This document shows positions 1-12,610 of a DNA stretch of 64,000 nt, one piece after another. Source of the stretch: Paraspadella gotoi (taxonomy: Eukaryota > Chaetognatha); the NCBI GenBank assembly GCA_051294375.1, contig CM119266.1, positions 19,020,087-19,084,086 of the forward strand. The letters are read 5' to 3'. The notes beneath the pieces were generated by a model. That model was not told the DNA's origin. It worked only from the letters and a program-made list of their open reading frames with translations, and ran no database searches. Numbering within the stretch: position 1 is the stretch's first letter; each line of letters starts with the position of its first letter. Position numbers and translations under genes: made by a program.

Positions 1-116
1 ACAGTTAGTTTCCTTTTCTTTGATTGAATAATAATTTTCATAGTGCAAAATGAATAAAGTTTATCCGTCCTAGTAGCCAACAATCAATGAGTAATGACTT
101 TCCTACTTTCTCTTAG

Positions 117-3100
117 GTTTACTCCTCGGCGTCTCTCAGCGCGCTTCAGTACTCTCCATCTTTGTACGCTGCTGCTGTTGCAGCTGCCGCCGCCCAACAA
201 GCAAGTTCGCAGCATCCTTCGTTGCCGCATCCGCCGTACCCAGGAAGTGGCGTCGGTCCCGGAACACCAGGATACTATCAGTCCCAATATGGTCAGGCGG
301 CAGCTGCTGCCGCCGCGGTCGCCGCTGCGGCCGCTGGCTATCAGAGTTCGTCAACAGGTTAGAATGAATAGTATAGAAATAGAAACTTATTTACTTATTT
401 TTCTTTTTCATATATTATTTCTGTCAGTAATTTCTTCATTTTGCATCGTTTCTTTTCTCTCTCAGGCGCTCATCCTGCTGCTGCGAATCTTCCGACGCAC
501 CCGTACCATCATTTCGAATCTTATGCTGCGGTCTTGGCGTCAATGGGTAGTCACGCCGCCGCCGCTGCCGCACACGCAGCTCATGCCGTCGCCTCCCACT
601 CACCGGCTGGCCCCTCCTCCTCTAGCGCCCCGTCGCTGCCCCCTCGTCTGTCTCCCGGTGCTGCGGGTGGGAACGCCCCCAGTTTCCATCCTGCGGCAGG
701 ACCGAGCGGTGCCGCTGGCAGCCCTCAGTCCCCTTATGTTCCTGGCCCTTCCTCGCACCCAGGGCCAAGAACTCCCTCGGGTTCTCCAGGCCCGAGCGGA
801 CCGCCAGGAGGTCCGGGCCCCTCTGGACCGGGTTCTGGCCCACCTTCGTTGCCCCCGGGTTTTTCGTCTGCTTCAAGATCCTTGACCGGACGACCCTCCT
901 TTCCACCCTATCACCCTGAGAGAGAGTCCAAGTCTCCGCCTGTCGGAAGGAGCGGCTTGGATCCATCAAGAATCGGGCGCCCCAGTCCCCGGGCGATGGG
1001 ACCTTCCGTTTCTGGAGGCCCCATCGGACCTATGAAGCCCCCGCTACCCCCGCCACACCTGGGTCACTTTTCTCCCCATGGCCGGTTCCCGGCCTTTCCA
1101 GGTCGGCGAGGATTGTTGGAGACCCCGCTTAGTGCATCGAGGGATTATCCAGCAGCATATGCAAGACATCCCGGTGAGCATGAAATTAAATCGATGTCCC
1201 ATTACTACCACACGAGATCCTGTAAAAAAGTTCATGTTAATATTTATATAAAGAATGGATGATTCTTTTTGTGCGATTTTCATATTAACGAGGGAGGTGG
1301 GGCAACACATTCACTACCATCACCCACCTGAGTCCATCAGCGCAGCCCCGGTGGCGTAAGAGCTCCAGTGTTTTGTCCGTGTAGAATATAGTGAGCATTA
1401 ACAATTTTGTTATCAATAAAATACATAATATTTTTTTAAGATTTATGATTAGCTTATTAACTAAATTAGCGGGAGCAGATCCGACGTGGTTTGCTGAAAC
1501 TTTTTTTTTTTAAATATTTAATATTCAATTATCTCAAGAACACAGTTATCGCTTGATAACTTTTCGATAATTAACGGCGATTTAACTTCTTTTTTTTTTA
1601 TTCATTTTTTATTTTTAACATAAAATTTTTCAATCCTTTTTACCGCCTTCCAATATATGTGTAGAGTCTTACTCTAGACAAAAAATGCCGTTTCTTTCAC
1701 GTCCTTACGCTAGGCACTATTATCATGGTTGGTTCTTTGAATTAGATTTGTGGTTTTTTTTAGTTGCGCCGAAAGTACTCGCGGAGAACAATTTAGTCTG
1801 TTTGTCTGTGAGTCTCTGTATCTATCTCTCTATTAGTCTATTTCATTTACGTTTTAAATGCTCATAACTCGGGTAATACATTTTTATTTTGGTTTTTGTT
1901 TTTTTTTTATGCTTGTTGTGCATATGTTTGACACTTAACCAAAATTAAATGCAGTATATTTCGTGCAATAATTGATATATAATATATATAGTAATATATA
2001 CCGAAAAATAAAACTGTCGATGTTTCATTACTTGATAGTTAAAGATGTAATAATTTAAACATAAAGTCAATGTTGGATAACAGACTGAGTTTAAAATAGT
2101 AAAATTTTGTTCAATTTTTATTTTTTTATCATTTTTTTTAAACGTCCTCGCAAGCACAGCAGTATAATTAATATTAAAAAGTATTTCATTATGAGAAATC
2201 AGTGCGTTAAGGAAAAAAACATCTGGCAAATTATTTTTGCTTAAAGCAATGATTTGTTATAATGAGATACTTTAAATATTTATTTTTTTGTAAGTTTGTT
2301 TTTAAATTTATATCTTAACTATATTTATAAAGTAATATATGTATAACTGGAAATACAAATAAGAAACTCAAGTCGGCGCAACCACATAAAATTCCCGTTT
2401 CGTGTTTATTTTAAAACTTATTATGAGACAAAAAATTGTAAATTATTCATTATCATCCATGAAAAATAACCCTTTTTATTCATGTATTTTCCTTGTTTCG
2501 GTATAACTAGTACTTAAATAATAATGTCCTTTCTTCACCCTTGTTATAACGTAATAAAAATCGAAATGAGAGAAAACATTCGCTTGTAAATCTCTCCCTT
2601 TCTTTTTTTTTCTAATTTCCTTTTCTTTCTTTTTTGTTTCTTTATTCTTTCTTTCCAATTTTATATTTTTTTGGTTTTTCGCGCACCATAACATTGTTTT
2701 CTCTTTCCTTCTTTTCATGGTTCTTTTTTTTCACTTTAAAAAATAAACAACTGTATTCTTAGATCTTATAAAATTTTACTCAAAATGACAGGTAACTTTT
2801 TCAATGATGATAAAGGAGGTTCTGATTAATGAAATGAAATTCTTATATGACAAAGTACTAATAAAAGGTATTTTAAATGCTTAAACAATGATTAACAACA
2901 TCATCATTAACATTCTTGTCTTTATCGCCATCAAGAAATCATCGCCAATGTCATAATCCTTTGCAGTTTGTAAAATTTGTTTGTAAAATATTTTTTAATA
3001 TTTCGTCGGTTATTTAGTCAGCGAATAATCAATAGAAAAGAAAAATGGTTTTGAATTAAAAAATAATGTAACCAATGAATACATTTCAATTTTCAGGGCA

Positions 3101-6100
3101 TCCTTTAAATGAGTCTTTGGGTTTTAAGAGAATATTCTTTTCGTGATTGAAATGTTATTTTTTAATGAAAGTTTTCCATCGTTGATTTCCTGCTCCAGGC
3201 GTCACGCCGCATCCTTCGCATGCCCATGGTCGAGGCGCCCCTATTCCTTCAGATCAAATGGCGTCGGCGGCGAAACGTGTCAAACTCGGACATCCTCCTC
3301 ATCCGCCGCAGCTTCCGCCGCCTTCTCATCAAGGCTGGCCGCCACCAGCAGCAACCCTCGCTTCTGTAGCCGCTGGGACATCGAGCTCTTCCGTGGTTAG
3401 AGGGCCGCCTACCTCAACCGCGACCGCAGCGGTGTCGGGTTCGACGTCCGGGTTGCCGCAAATTCCGGCGGCGACTGCCGGGCAGCAGATCCACTATCCT
3501 CCGCACTTCATGAAAGGTTCGATCATCGAACTGGCGAACGGGGAGCTCAAACGCGTGGAGGATCTCCGGACGGAAGATTTCGTGAGCAGCGCCAGCGTCT
3601 CCGGCGATCTCCGCATCGACTCCTCCACCGTCGTAAAGATTGAGGAGTTTTCCGATCGCGGCACGGCCGTCTTGGGATTCAGCGTCGGCGATCATCGCGT
3701 CAATGTATGTTTGCTTTTTTCTTTTTTCTTTTTTATTTTCATACATAATATATATATATATAAGAGTGTGAGCTTAGAATCTACAAAAGCACATTTTCAT
3801 TATAACAGAAGTTTTGACTATGGTGATACCCTTCATCCGAACTGATAAAGACTGTTTTTCCTCGAATTGTTTTGATTGGTTTTATTTAAAATGTTTTAAA
3901 AAAGTGAAGTTTTAAAAATTGAAGCCAGATGTCACAACAACCCCAGTAATGGTTAAGACACACGTAATTGAGCAGGCATGTCTTAAACTATAACCGAGGC
4001 TGTCATAAATGACAGATCATTTTTGATACGAGTCTATCAGACATTTGGACAGAATCGGCTTATGTGGCCTTTGTGACGACATTTAAAGCACACCGGGAGA
4101 CTTTTGGTCCCACTCCCACGTCCCCCACGTCCACCACGTGGCACGCTCCAGAAAATCGACCGTCGGTCTGTTAAGCAAGTTTCAAAAAAAAAGTTTTAGC
4201 ATCGAGTGGGAATGAGTAAGAGATGAACTTACTGCTAGAGTTGGTTGAAGAGTAGTATTCCACACTGAGATCCGTTGGAAGATAGGCCTCGAGACATCCT
4301 AAAAAACCGTATACTGTATACTGTGTATATTAGGGCATTTAAAAATAACAAAATATAACATATCGAATAAAGTACATAGCTATTTTAGTCAGTAGAATTC
4401 GATGTATAACATATCGAATAAGGTACATAGCTATTTTAGTCAGTAGAATTCGATGTTGATAACCTTTTTTTTGTATAGTTTCATCTTCTTTTTCGAAAAT
4501 AGCGATTTTTTTAGTATATCCAGAAATAAAATTTTGAAATTATTATTTTTTAACTTTAACCTAATTTTACTAATAATTATTAATAAATATAGCTAACTTT
4601 TTAAAAAATATAAAATTTAGAAATAAACTTACCAAAATATTTTTATAAGTCTTTATTTTTATATTTCAAAAGCTCATATAAATTTTATAAAATTTTAATA
4701 ATTTGATTTATGACAATTTTATATTCATTAAAAATCGTCATTTTGGACAAGAAAGATAAAATTATACAAAAAAATGGTCATCACCATCGAATTCTACAGA
4801 CTTGTTTACACTAAAATAGCTATGTACCTTATTCGATTTGTTATATTTTGTTATTTTTAAACGCCATACTGTATATGACAATGCTCAAGGTAATTTCAGG
4901 AGATGGGGATGACCAAGATGAGAGGACAAGAAAAAGGAAGAGAGAAAGGGGAGAGGTTGAAGGCGATTGAGATGGCAAGGGAGATTAGGCAAAGATAGCA
5001 ACAAGATGTTGAAAAATATTGGACAAAAATTATCACAACCACACCTTAAACGGAAACTACGATGCTTCCGTCGGAGATCCTCAAAGGTCGGTCGACCCTA
5101 AAACAAAATTAAGCCATGAAAAGTTCAACGGATCCTGGGTTCAGGAACGAAGCTTTGGGGGTCCCCACGCCACCCAGTCGGCTTACAGTTACAGTTGTAC
5201 TCACAATTCCCATAAGTACTGGGTTGGGATTAAACACAATAACTAGTGGTCATGAACTGATGGTTTTACTCCATGCACAAGGTGCACACTATGCCTTAAG
5301 GTTCATTGCACATTAAGGCATAGTGAAAGTTGCAGATCAAAATTCAAATAGTTTTTCATGAACAGTCTTGCACTAAAGAACATTGCTATGTAATAATAAT
5401 TATTTTTAATTCCTCAATTTTCGCATACGCCCATATTTATACATAGTACTTACTATAGAAAATGTCAAAATTTAAGAATAATTTTTTGTTAGTTTTGAAA
5501 GCAGATTCGAATTCCTCATAACAAGAAGAAAATTATGAAAAAATTATTACATAATTACCCTAACCCTAATTACCCCTAACCCTAAACCCACCAACCCCGG
5601 TCGGCGAAAGTTAAGTAATGTCTAATAGGCAATAAGATATTTTAACTTGTTTAATTTTAAAAATAGCCTAACCCCATTTAACACTAACCCTTGGCAAAAG
5701 ATAATTTTTGCGAAAAGGCGGCCAAGAACGGCGTCCGCGTGGGCAATGGGCTAGCTAATGGAGGAAAATCCTTTTCATTGAGGGAAGCCATTTTGTAGTT
5801 GGAGATATCGATACGAGTGATTAAGGGTTTAGTCGAAAGTTTTTAGTCGCGGGGACAAAACTAAGAAAAAATAAAAACAGAGTTCAAATGGTAATCGTAA
5901 CACAAGATAATTCGGAACGGGTAATTCGGAACACTGACATATAAAATGAAATAAAAAAATCTTAAAGCATAAGGATCATCGCAATCGCATAAGAAAAATC
6001 GGGATTGACGACAAATTTTGATACTAAAAAAATTAAATTTGAGAAAAGAAAAATAATTTATAAACAGAAAGAAAAAGAATAAATATAAATAAATAAAGGG

Positions 6101-8659
6101 CGATCCCGGAGTTTAATACGCTCTGGAGGCTTATGGGAAAACAAATAGAAAGAAGAAAAAATAAATTTTGTTTCTTTACGGAAAAGATACAATAATATTA
6201 AAATACATAATATTAAAATACTATGGCAACGGGAGGATTGCCTGTGATACCCGGGTTGCGAGGTATCTCACCAACTGGCGTAAGGGCTGTGGACCCTAAG
6301 TAACAGCCTCCTGTCACTGGCATGTTTATACCGGCACCATTACATTTAAGCCAGAACCGGGATACCCAGGGATTGAACCCGGGACGTACGGTTGGAATTA
6401 GATGATTTAGCCTGCTCTGCCATTGAGGCAGCTTTAAGTTTTGCTGCTACAATATAATAATATTAAAAACGTTGATAAGCTTCATTTCTTTTTAATTCTT
6501 TAAAAAAAATTTTTTAAATATCAATTAACCCAAACTTATCCCCAACCCAAACTTATCCCTAACTTATTTTTATAATTAATTTTTATTTATTCTTAATTTA
6601 TTCTATTACCGTTTTTTAAATATTTTTAAAATAAAAATTGAGAAATAATACTGCGGAATTTTGACGCGTATTTGAAAGTTGCAAGATTATTTTTAAAATA
6701 TTTTTAGAAATATAAGAAAAAAATTTTTTTGATTTCGATTTTAAGGTGACTGTGGAGGCGACCTTGGAGCATCCCTTCTTTGTTTTCGGACAAGGGTGGT
6801 CGTCGGTGACGCCGGATCGGACGCTGCAGCGCTACGGCCTCCCGTGTCACAAGCTTTCTGTTGGCGACGTCTGTGTCTCCTTAACCCACTCCAACGCGAT
6901 GTCGGGATCCTCTGCCGCCGCGACAGAGCCGCGCCCGTCTGCAAATGGAGGTGGAGCCTCTTCAGGGGACACTCCTACTTCCTCCGTTGCCGAACGAACG
7001 TCACAAGCCTCCACTACCTCCGTTGGTGAGATTATTTTAGTTAACCAAGTTATGATTATTAAGTTTTCACTTTAGTGCGATAAACCCTGAATAGCAGGCA
7101 TCGAATTACCTCAATCAGTAACTGGTTACAGCATTAACCAGTTTTTTTTCTTTGTGGTATTAACACATCAGAATCCTTATCAAAATTTTTACAAAACCAA
7201 AAACAAGAATTGCACAATTGCTGGTTTATGTTTTCAGGATCTCAGTTATCTGGACCAACATCGACTGCTCTATCTGGCCACTCCACAGCCTCAACTTTCT
7301 CTAGATCACAACATACTCTTACAGCATCCGAGCTTGAAGGGAGACCCTCTACAACCTCAGGTTAATTCCTTAATAACTACAATCTAGTAAATTAAACCAA
7401 GGTTATAAGTGCTACGCTAACTTTTTATCTGCCCCGCCTATCTAGTATTTTAAGAATTTTACTAAGATTCAGTTATAACCCCAGCCAATAATTTTTTCAA
7501 AATCCTTGGCCAATAGATACCATAACCATCAATTATTCTATTTAAATGCAATAATTCTTACAATATCTTTCTTATGACATTTCTCAGAATTATCCATTCA
7601 AGAACCTGGAAGAGGAAGCTCCAGTTTGAATACCGATCCTTCAACCAACATACCTCCCATAGCTGCAACTTCCTCGACTCCTCTCTCGTTGCTAACCCAA
7701 CCCTCTGACCGGGAAGCGGAAAAGGCTTCACCACTTAACGGGAGGGGAAGGGCCGTTGGAGGTCCTGGAATACAGGCACAACCGCCACAACTGAGCTCCT
7801 CGAGGCTCGCCGGCTTTGGCCTTCCAATTCACGGAGGCTCAGCCTCAGCCTGCTCTCCTTCACAGCCTAACCAGGCTCTTTCATCAGGTGGAGTCACCTA
7901 GATATGAATACAGAACTGAATAATTTTCATCAAACGACTTTGTTTATAGGCTTGCAACCTCACCTACCTCTTCAATCTCCTCATTATGTACACCCACATG
8001 GTGTATCATCCGGCGGTGCCCATCCACCGATGCCCCCTATAACAGCTCCTTCGGCCTCGGCGTTGCTGGCGGCATGGGCCGCGGGAGGGGCTCAAGCCGC
8101 TCAACAAGCCTTGTTGGCGGCGTCGCAATACCAACAGCAGCAACAGACGCCTGCACATCAAATGCAACTCCATGGTGGCGCCGCGTTTTCCACGCCGTCG
8201 ATTGTCACTCAGACGCAGACGACCATATCAACGTCGGTCTCGGGTTTAGGCCTCGCCCCCACAACTACGGCACAGCAGCACTCAGAGGCTTCCAGGTTGA
8301 CGTCGTCATCGGCTATGCCCACGCAAGGCGCTCTGGTTCCTGTTGCGTCGACTGCTGCAGCGCCGCCGTCGGCTAACCGGAGAAGGCGTTGGTCGGCGCC
8401 CGATTTGGCAAAACTGGAATATAATCCGACAGAACCGATACCACCGTTACCACCGGCGCCAAGAAAACCCTTTACCGCCGAGTCGTCAACTCCTGTTGCT
8501 GCCTCTCTGGTTTGCACCGGGCATGGATCGACGGGGGGTACGTCTACCGCGACGGTCTCGAGAGCCCCAGGAGTTCGAATCTCCCAGATTTCCGATGGCA
8601 AATCAGGAAGAATAGGAAAGGGGACTGGGGCTCGAAAAGGGGGCCAGTCGCCATCTTAG
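117..8659 (+). CDS. ATXN1: Ataxin-1 homologue (AXH domain), 5' end outside window
   Basis: Seven exons: 117-357, 466-1173, 3199-3704, 6746-7025, 7238-7360, 7588-7887 and 7950-8659 (TAG stop). All phases agree and every intron is GT-AG; about 955 residues are visible and the start lies upstream. The first exons are Ala-, Pro-, Gly- and Ser-rich low complexity. The AXH domain begins at HFMKGSIIELANGELK (from 3503) and continues after a phase-0 intron with HPFFVFGQGWSS and KLSVGDVCVSL. In known Ataxin-1 proteins AXH mediates RNA binding, dimerisation and binding to repressors such as Capicua. Near the C terminus RRRRWSAPDL (8378-8407) matches the Ataxin-1 motif that binds 14-3-3 when its Ser is phosphorylated and U2AF65-type UHM domains otherwise. 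Long polyglutamine is absent; the longest run is five Gln, and Ala runs dominate. A nuclear transcriptional co-regulator role is inferred from the family. Confidence 0.93.
1174..3198 (+). other. Intron of the Ataxin-1 homologue, no gene seen
   Basis: AT-rich sequence with poly-T runs. No coding exon, RNA gene or clear repeat was recognised. Donor CCCG/gtgagc, acceptor tgctccag/GCG. Confidence 0.7.
4317..4876. mobile_element. Inverted-repeat (MITE-like) element in the AXH intron
   Basis: The left end (from about 4317) and the reverse complement of the right end (to about 4876) share TTTAAAAATAACAAAATA, then a block with ATCGAATAA, GTACATAGCTATTTTAG and GTAGAATTCGATG. The left arm carries this block twice in tandem (period about 51 bp). 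The roughly 350 bp interior is AT-rich and non-coding. The form fits a non-autonomous DNA transposon or foldback element; target-site duplications were not resolved. Confidence 0.65.
5300..5540 (+). repeat. Dispersed repeat family, copy 1
   Basis: It starts with a TTAAGGCATAGTGAAAGTTGCA-like block and contains a TACATAGTACTTAC-like stretch and an AAGCAGATTCGAATTCCTC-like stretch. Similar blocks in the same order occur at about 19130-19530 and 29186-29600. No coding capacity was seen. Confidence 0.5.
5554..5592. repeat. Short interstitial telomere-like tract (CCCTAA type)
   Basis: Several TACCCTAAC and CCCTAACC units occur in a row, resembling the metazoan TTAGGG telomere repeat, inside an Ataxin-1 intron. 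Confidence 0.5.
6225..6436 (-). mobile_element. tRNA-derived SINE
   Basis: On the minus strand from about 6436, a tRNA-like head has box A TGGCAGAGCAGG and an exact box B GGTTCAATCCC (plus-strand 6369-6379), with a 5-bp T-arm (CCGGG/CCTGG). The body that follows shares blocks with 42799-43058, 43292-43547 and 22890-22990. Poor arm pairing and the attached body argue against a functional tRNA gene. Confidence 0.65.
8378..8407 (+). other. RRRRWSAPDL motif (14-3-3 / UHM-ligand type)
   Basis: Arg-Arg-Trp-Ser-Ala-Pro in an acidic and proline context near the C terminus. In vertebrate Ataxin-1 the equivalent Ser controls 14-3-3 binding, and the Arg-rich stretch with Trp is a U2AF-homology ligand motif. 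Function here is inferred from that match. Confidence 0.85.
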
Positions 8660-11200
8660 GCTCAAATTTATTTAGTGAAATTTCAAAATTATTTTTCTAA
8701 CAGTTAAGTAAATATTTTTTCCCAATTTATTGAGCATAAAAATTTTATGAAAATGAAATTATCATTAAATATAACAAAAACTAGGAAAACAAAAGCTGAC
8801 TTTGCAGCCCGGCAAAGTTTTCTTTGGTGAATTGCGGTGATCCTAAAGAATGGGTGAAGATTGTTTATAATACGACTCAAATGATCTCGCTGTTTGGTAC
8901 CGTTTTATGACATAATATAGGTCGGAGTATTTATTTATCTATGTGAGATAAGCGCTAGATAACCATGTTACCTTGTCCATATAATCTGAAGTAAATGAAT
9001 CTTCAGACCGAATATTCTTATTTTCAATAAATCGAGTAAAGTAAACACGTCGCAGTAGCAGGGGTTTTTCTTTCATGTCTTTGTGATCATACAGGAGCTG
9101 CCTTAACACAACACTTTCGATGTCATGTACACGGATCCTTGCTCTGCGCCGTTTAAAATGTTTAAAGGAAAAAGAATTTTTAATTATTAGTTATTTCCGT
9201 AGCAAGTGGAAGCATTCAGAGTTAAAAGAAATCCTTCAATTATTACATTATGATTATTAAACCATAAAAAAGCATAGCCTCCCTCAGTGGATTAAACGTT
9301 GTCTTTGCGCGTCGTTTGGACGTTTTGTTCTTAAATCTAAATATGTTCAATTGAATTGTAACAAACTTATAGTAACGATACGGGTCTCCCCACCTCCCCT
9401 CTCTTCCGTACCCCGTTTACCTCACCTAGTTCACGCCATTCTAGGCTAAAATATATTTAGCTTTTAAAAATTCAAACATCAGTTTCTTTTGCAACCTATT
9501 CTTTTTCAGTAACAATTAAAATCAATTACAATTGTTTAAAGCTGTTTTAGGCTTATTGATGTTTTTAATCCAATATTTAAAACATTAAAGTGCCATCCAG
9601 CTAAAAACTGTTTCTTAAGGTGCCAAATTAAGTTTTAAAAAACGTCGGCTATAAAGTCAATTAAAATACGCAGTAGGTGATAACCGTGAGTAGAGTCATT
9701 TGTTTTAACAAATATTTTTAAAATAATATAAAATTAGTTTCGAAACGTAAATTTTACTGCATAAAATAAATCATTTTTAACTTAATCTCAATAGTTGTAA
9801 TTGTTTTTAAATTTTCTACTCTTATCTAACTTCAGCCCTTTTAGGGTTCATCATATGTGTCAAATGTGTCCTGCTTGTGATCATTGATCTTTGCAAATTT
9901 TCATATTTATTAACTTATGTCTAAGGTTCGAATGTAATGGATAATATTCATTATGTTGTTACTTTTGGTCAACGGTCTTACTGTAATACAATATTCACAT
10001 CTTTCCTTATTTGTAAGTCACCAATTTTTTATTGTAAAAGGTTTTTACATTTTACTGCACTCCCGGTCAATTTAAAAGCTGTCATTTAGCAATCACATTT
10101 CTTGTACTACTATTTTTTCTTATCACAGAGAATGTTTTCAGTTTGTTCATTTAGTCTTTCTGCTATGGAATATAAATTATCCTCATTTTATTTGGGGAAG
10201 TGTAACAGCCAGCGTAGAATAAACACTGCCAATTATTTAAAAACAATATATTTTAAGTAAAATAAACGTAAAAAATTAAGATTAAAATTTGGGATGTAAA
10301 TCAGTGGCAGCTCAATATTATTTTTGGCATTATATCACGTACACGCAAATAGATACAAAAAATGTGATTTTAAACTCACAGAATAACGATTTTGGAAGTA
10401 ATTTATATCAATATCACTTATTTTGTGGTTTCCTATTAATTATTAATATTTACTCAGTTAATTAACTGAGTACTATTTATAAAGTCGTTTAGGAAAAATT
10501 TAATTGATGTTATATTAGGTCGATTGATTCATGTTGTGACTTTTTTAACATCGATTATATAATTACATTATGATCCTATTATAATGTAATTGTCTTTCAA
10601 GCTTGGAAATTTTCTGTATACTGAATATTGTAGTTATGACTTTTTATAGTTCACTTTACAAAAATTTTGAAATTGTACTGGCTGTATTGTTTTGAAAAAA
10701 ATGATAATGAACTTTTCATGAACTTTTTGGATAGCAAAAAAGAAATGTAATTTTAAAAACAAATTAATCAGGTATTTAGTTAAAACCGATTAAAAGTTGC
10801 ATTAATGAATTTGATTTTTATAAATATAAAATTCCATCTCTTTTTCAACTTTTCTTTCTGGTCTTTCCCTTTTTTAATTTCATTTTTGTCTGATAGCTTA
10901 ATTTTCATGAATGGTCATCACCTCCATTGACAACATTGCTACAAAAATAAAACTTGTTAATCATTTTAAATTTGCTCTGTATGTACATGATTTATATATT
11001 TTGAGGCGTCTGTACTTAGATTAACTGAGGGAGATAAAATAATTTTCAAGTTTTATTTTAATATTCTCGCATACATTTGTACTTGTTGTTCAAGGTAATC
11101 ATTAAAAACATGTATATATTTCCGAGCTTTTCATTTAAATTTTTTAGTCAATTTTAGTAGAAATATTTGCAATTATAGCTAGCAGAGCAGCAGAGGATTT
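8660..11200. other. 3' flank of the Ataxin-1 homologue and intergenic DNA
   Basis: A possible poly(A) signal AATAAA lies at 9026-9031, about 370 bp after the stop. The rest is AT-rich with no recognised gene or repeat structure. Confidence 0.5.
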
Positions 11201-11204
11201 GAAA

Positions 11205-12610
11205 CATGTTTAAACAAGTTTGAGTAAACAATGTTGGATCTGCCTACGATAATTAAGCGGTAATAAGCTATTCCGATGATAAATCATGGTAATTTTTCTG
11301 ACTCTCAATTTGTGATTATAACAAATCATAACAGACTTCTTAATCTATAAATCAATTGATCTATCAATCATTACCAGTAGCTGTGCCAATACCAACTTGC
11401 ATAATTTGGTCAACTTTCATAATTTAATCAACTTGCATAATTTGGTCAATTGAAATAATTTGATCATCTGGCATAATTTGGTCAACAGGCATAATTTGGT
11501 CAATTGGTATAATATTATCAACTGGCATAATTTGGTTGACTGGTATATTTTTTCAACTTGCAAAATGTGGTCAAATGGCATAATTTGGTCAAGTAACGTA
11601 ATTTTGTCAACTGGCATAATTTGATACACTGGAATAATTTGGTCAACTGGCATAATTTGGTCAACTAGCATAATTTGGTTAAATTGCTTAAATTGGTCAA
11701 CTGACATAATTAGATCAACTGACATAATTTGTCAACCAACATAATTTGGTCAACTTACATAATTTGATCAACCTTCATAATTTAATCAACTTGCATTATT
11801 TGGTCAACTGACATCATATGGTCAACTGGCAAAACTTGGTAAACCGGCATATTTTGGTCAACTGGCATAATTTGTCAACTGGCAAAATTTTTTCAACTTG
11901 TATAATTTGGTCAACTTGCAAAATGTGGTGAAGTGGCATAATTTGATCAACTGGCAAATTTAGGTCAACTGGCATAATTTGGTCAACTTGTATAATTTGG
12001 TCAACTGGCATGATTTGGTCAACTGACATAATTTGCCCAACTGCAAAATTTGGTCAACCGGCATAATTTGGTCAATTGGCAAAATTTGATCAATCAATCA
12101 GAGAGAGATAGAGAGAAACTTTTAAAAATTGACATAAATGGGTCTTTTGGTTTTCTGTTTTAAACTCTTTTCCACTCCTACGATTACATCAAAAACATAT
12201 CCAGCTTAATGACAGTTTTCTACCCACACACAAAATTTTATTTTTAATAAATATAATAATTATGAGTAAATATAAGTAAAAATGCTTCAAGTAAATATGA
12301 ATTTTGTTTTTTCCATATAAACTCATTTCTACTCGCACGATTCCATCGAAACTTTATATCCAGCTCAATCACACAATTTCCCACCCACACACAAAATTTC
12401 ATTCCAATCTATCAATCAAATCACGAGTAATTGGAGTTTAATGCCAGGGGGGACGGACGGACGGACATCATTTTTTTTGCATAATTAATCATAATTCGAT
12501 GTTCTGATATGATAAAAATCATTTACCGACAAGATTTGGGGGTGGACCGACGGACCGACAAAGTGAACTAAGAGTCGGAATTGATAAGCGAATGTACAAG
12601 GTACATTCTC
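11205..12610 (+). mobile_element. Repeat element with internal minisatellite, copy 1
   Basis: It opens with GTTTGAGTAAACAATGTTGG / ATCTGCCTACGATAATT, passes through a block ending CAGTAGCTGTGCCAATAC, holds a minisatellite (11400-12095), and closes with CCACTC, CCAGCTCAAT, CCCACACACAAAATTT, GGACGGACGGACGGACAT and GACCGACAAAGTGAA blocks. The same order occurs at 23040-23790; end fragments occur at 14660-14790, 23880-24600, 26570-26680, 35064-35135 and 39295-39645. No transposase ORF is seen. Internal tandem repeats recall non-autonomous Helitron-like elements of invertebrates, but termini were not proven. Confidence 0.6.
11400..12095. repeat. Degenerate 18-bp minisatellite
   Basis: About 38 imperfect units around CATAATTTGGTCAACTGG. 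The unit is a multiple of 3, so it leaves long open frames that read as MPVDQI-type repeats; these are treated as non-coding. Confidence 0.85.

Larger units (their letters stand above)
3503..6890 (+). other. AXH domain, split by one intron
   Basis: The two halves are 3503-3704 and 6746 to about 6890. Seen residues include MKGSIIELANGELKRVEDL, then IDSSTVVKIEEF and GFSVGDHRVN, then FFVFGQGWSS, LPCHKLSVGDVCVSL. The phase-0 intron between them is 3.04 kb and holds an inverted-repeat element and a SINE. Confidence 0.92.

Noticed and set aside
6352-6436. Functional tRNA gene
   Set aside because: Box A and B are present but acceptor and anticodon stems do not pair well, and a SINE body follows.
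11417-12029. Minus-strand ORFs with MPVDQI repeats
   Set aside because: Open only because the minisatellite unit is 18 bp; no start context, domain or splice continuation.
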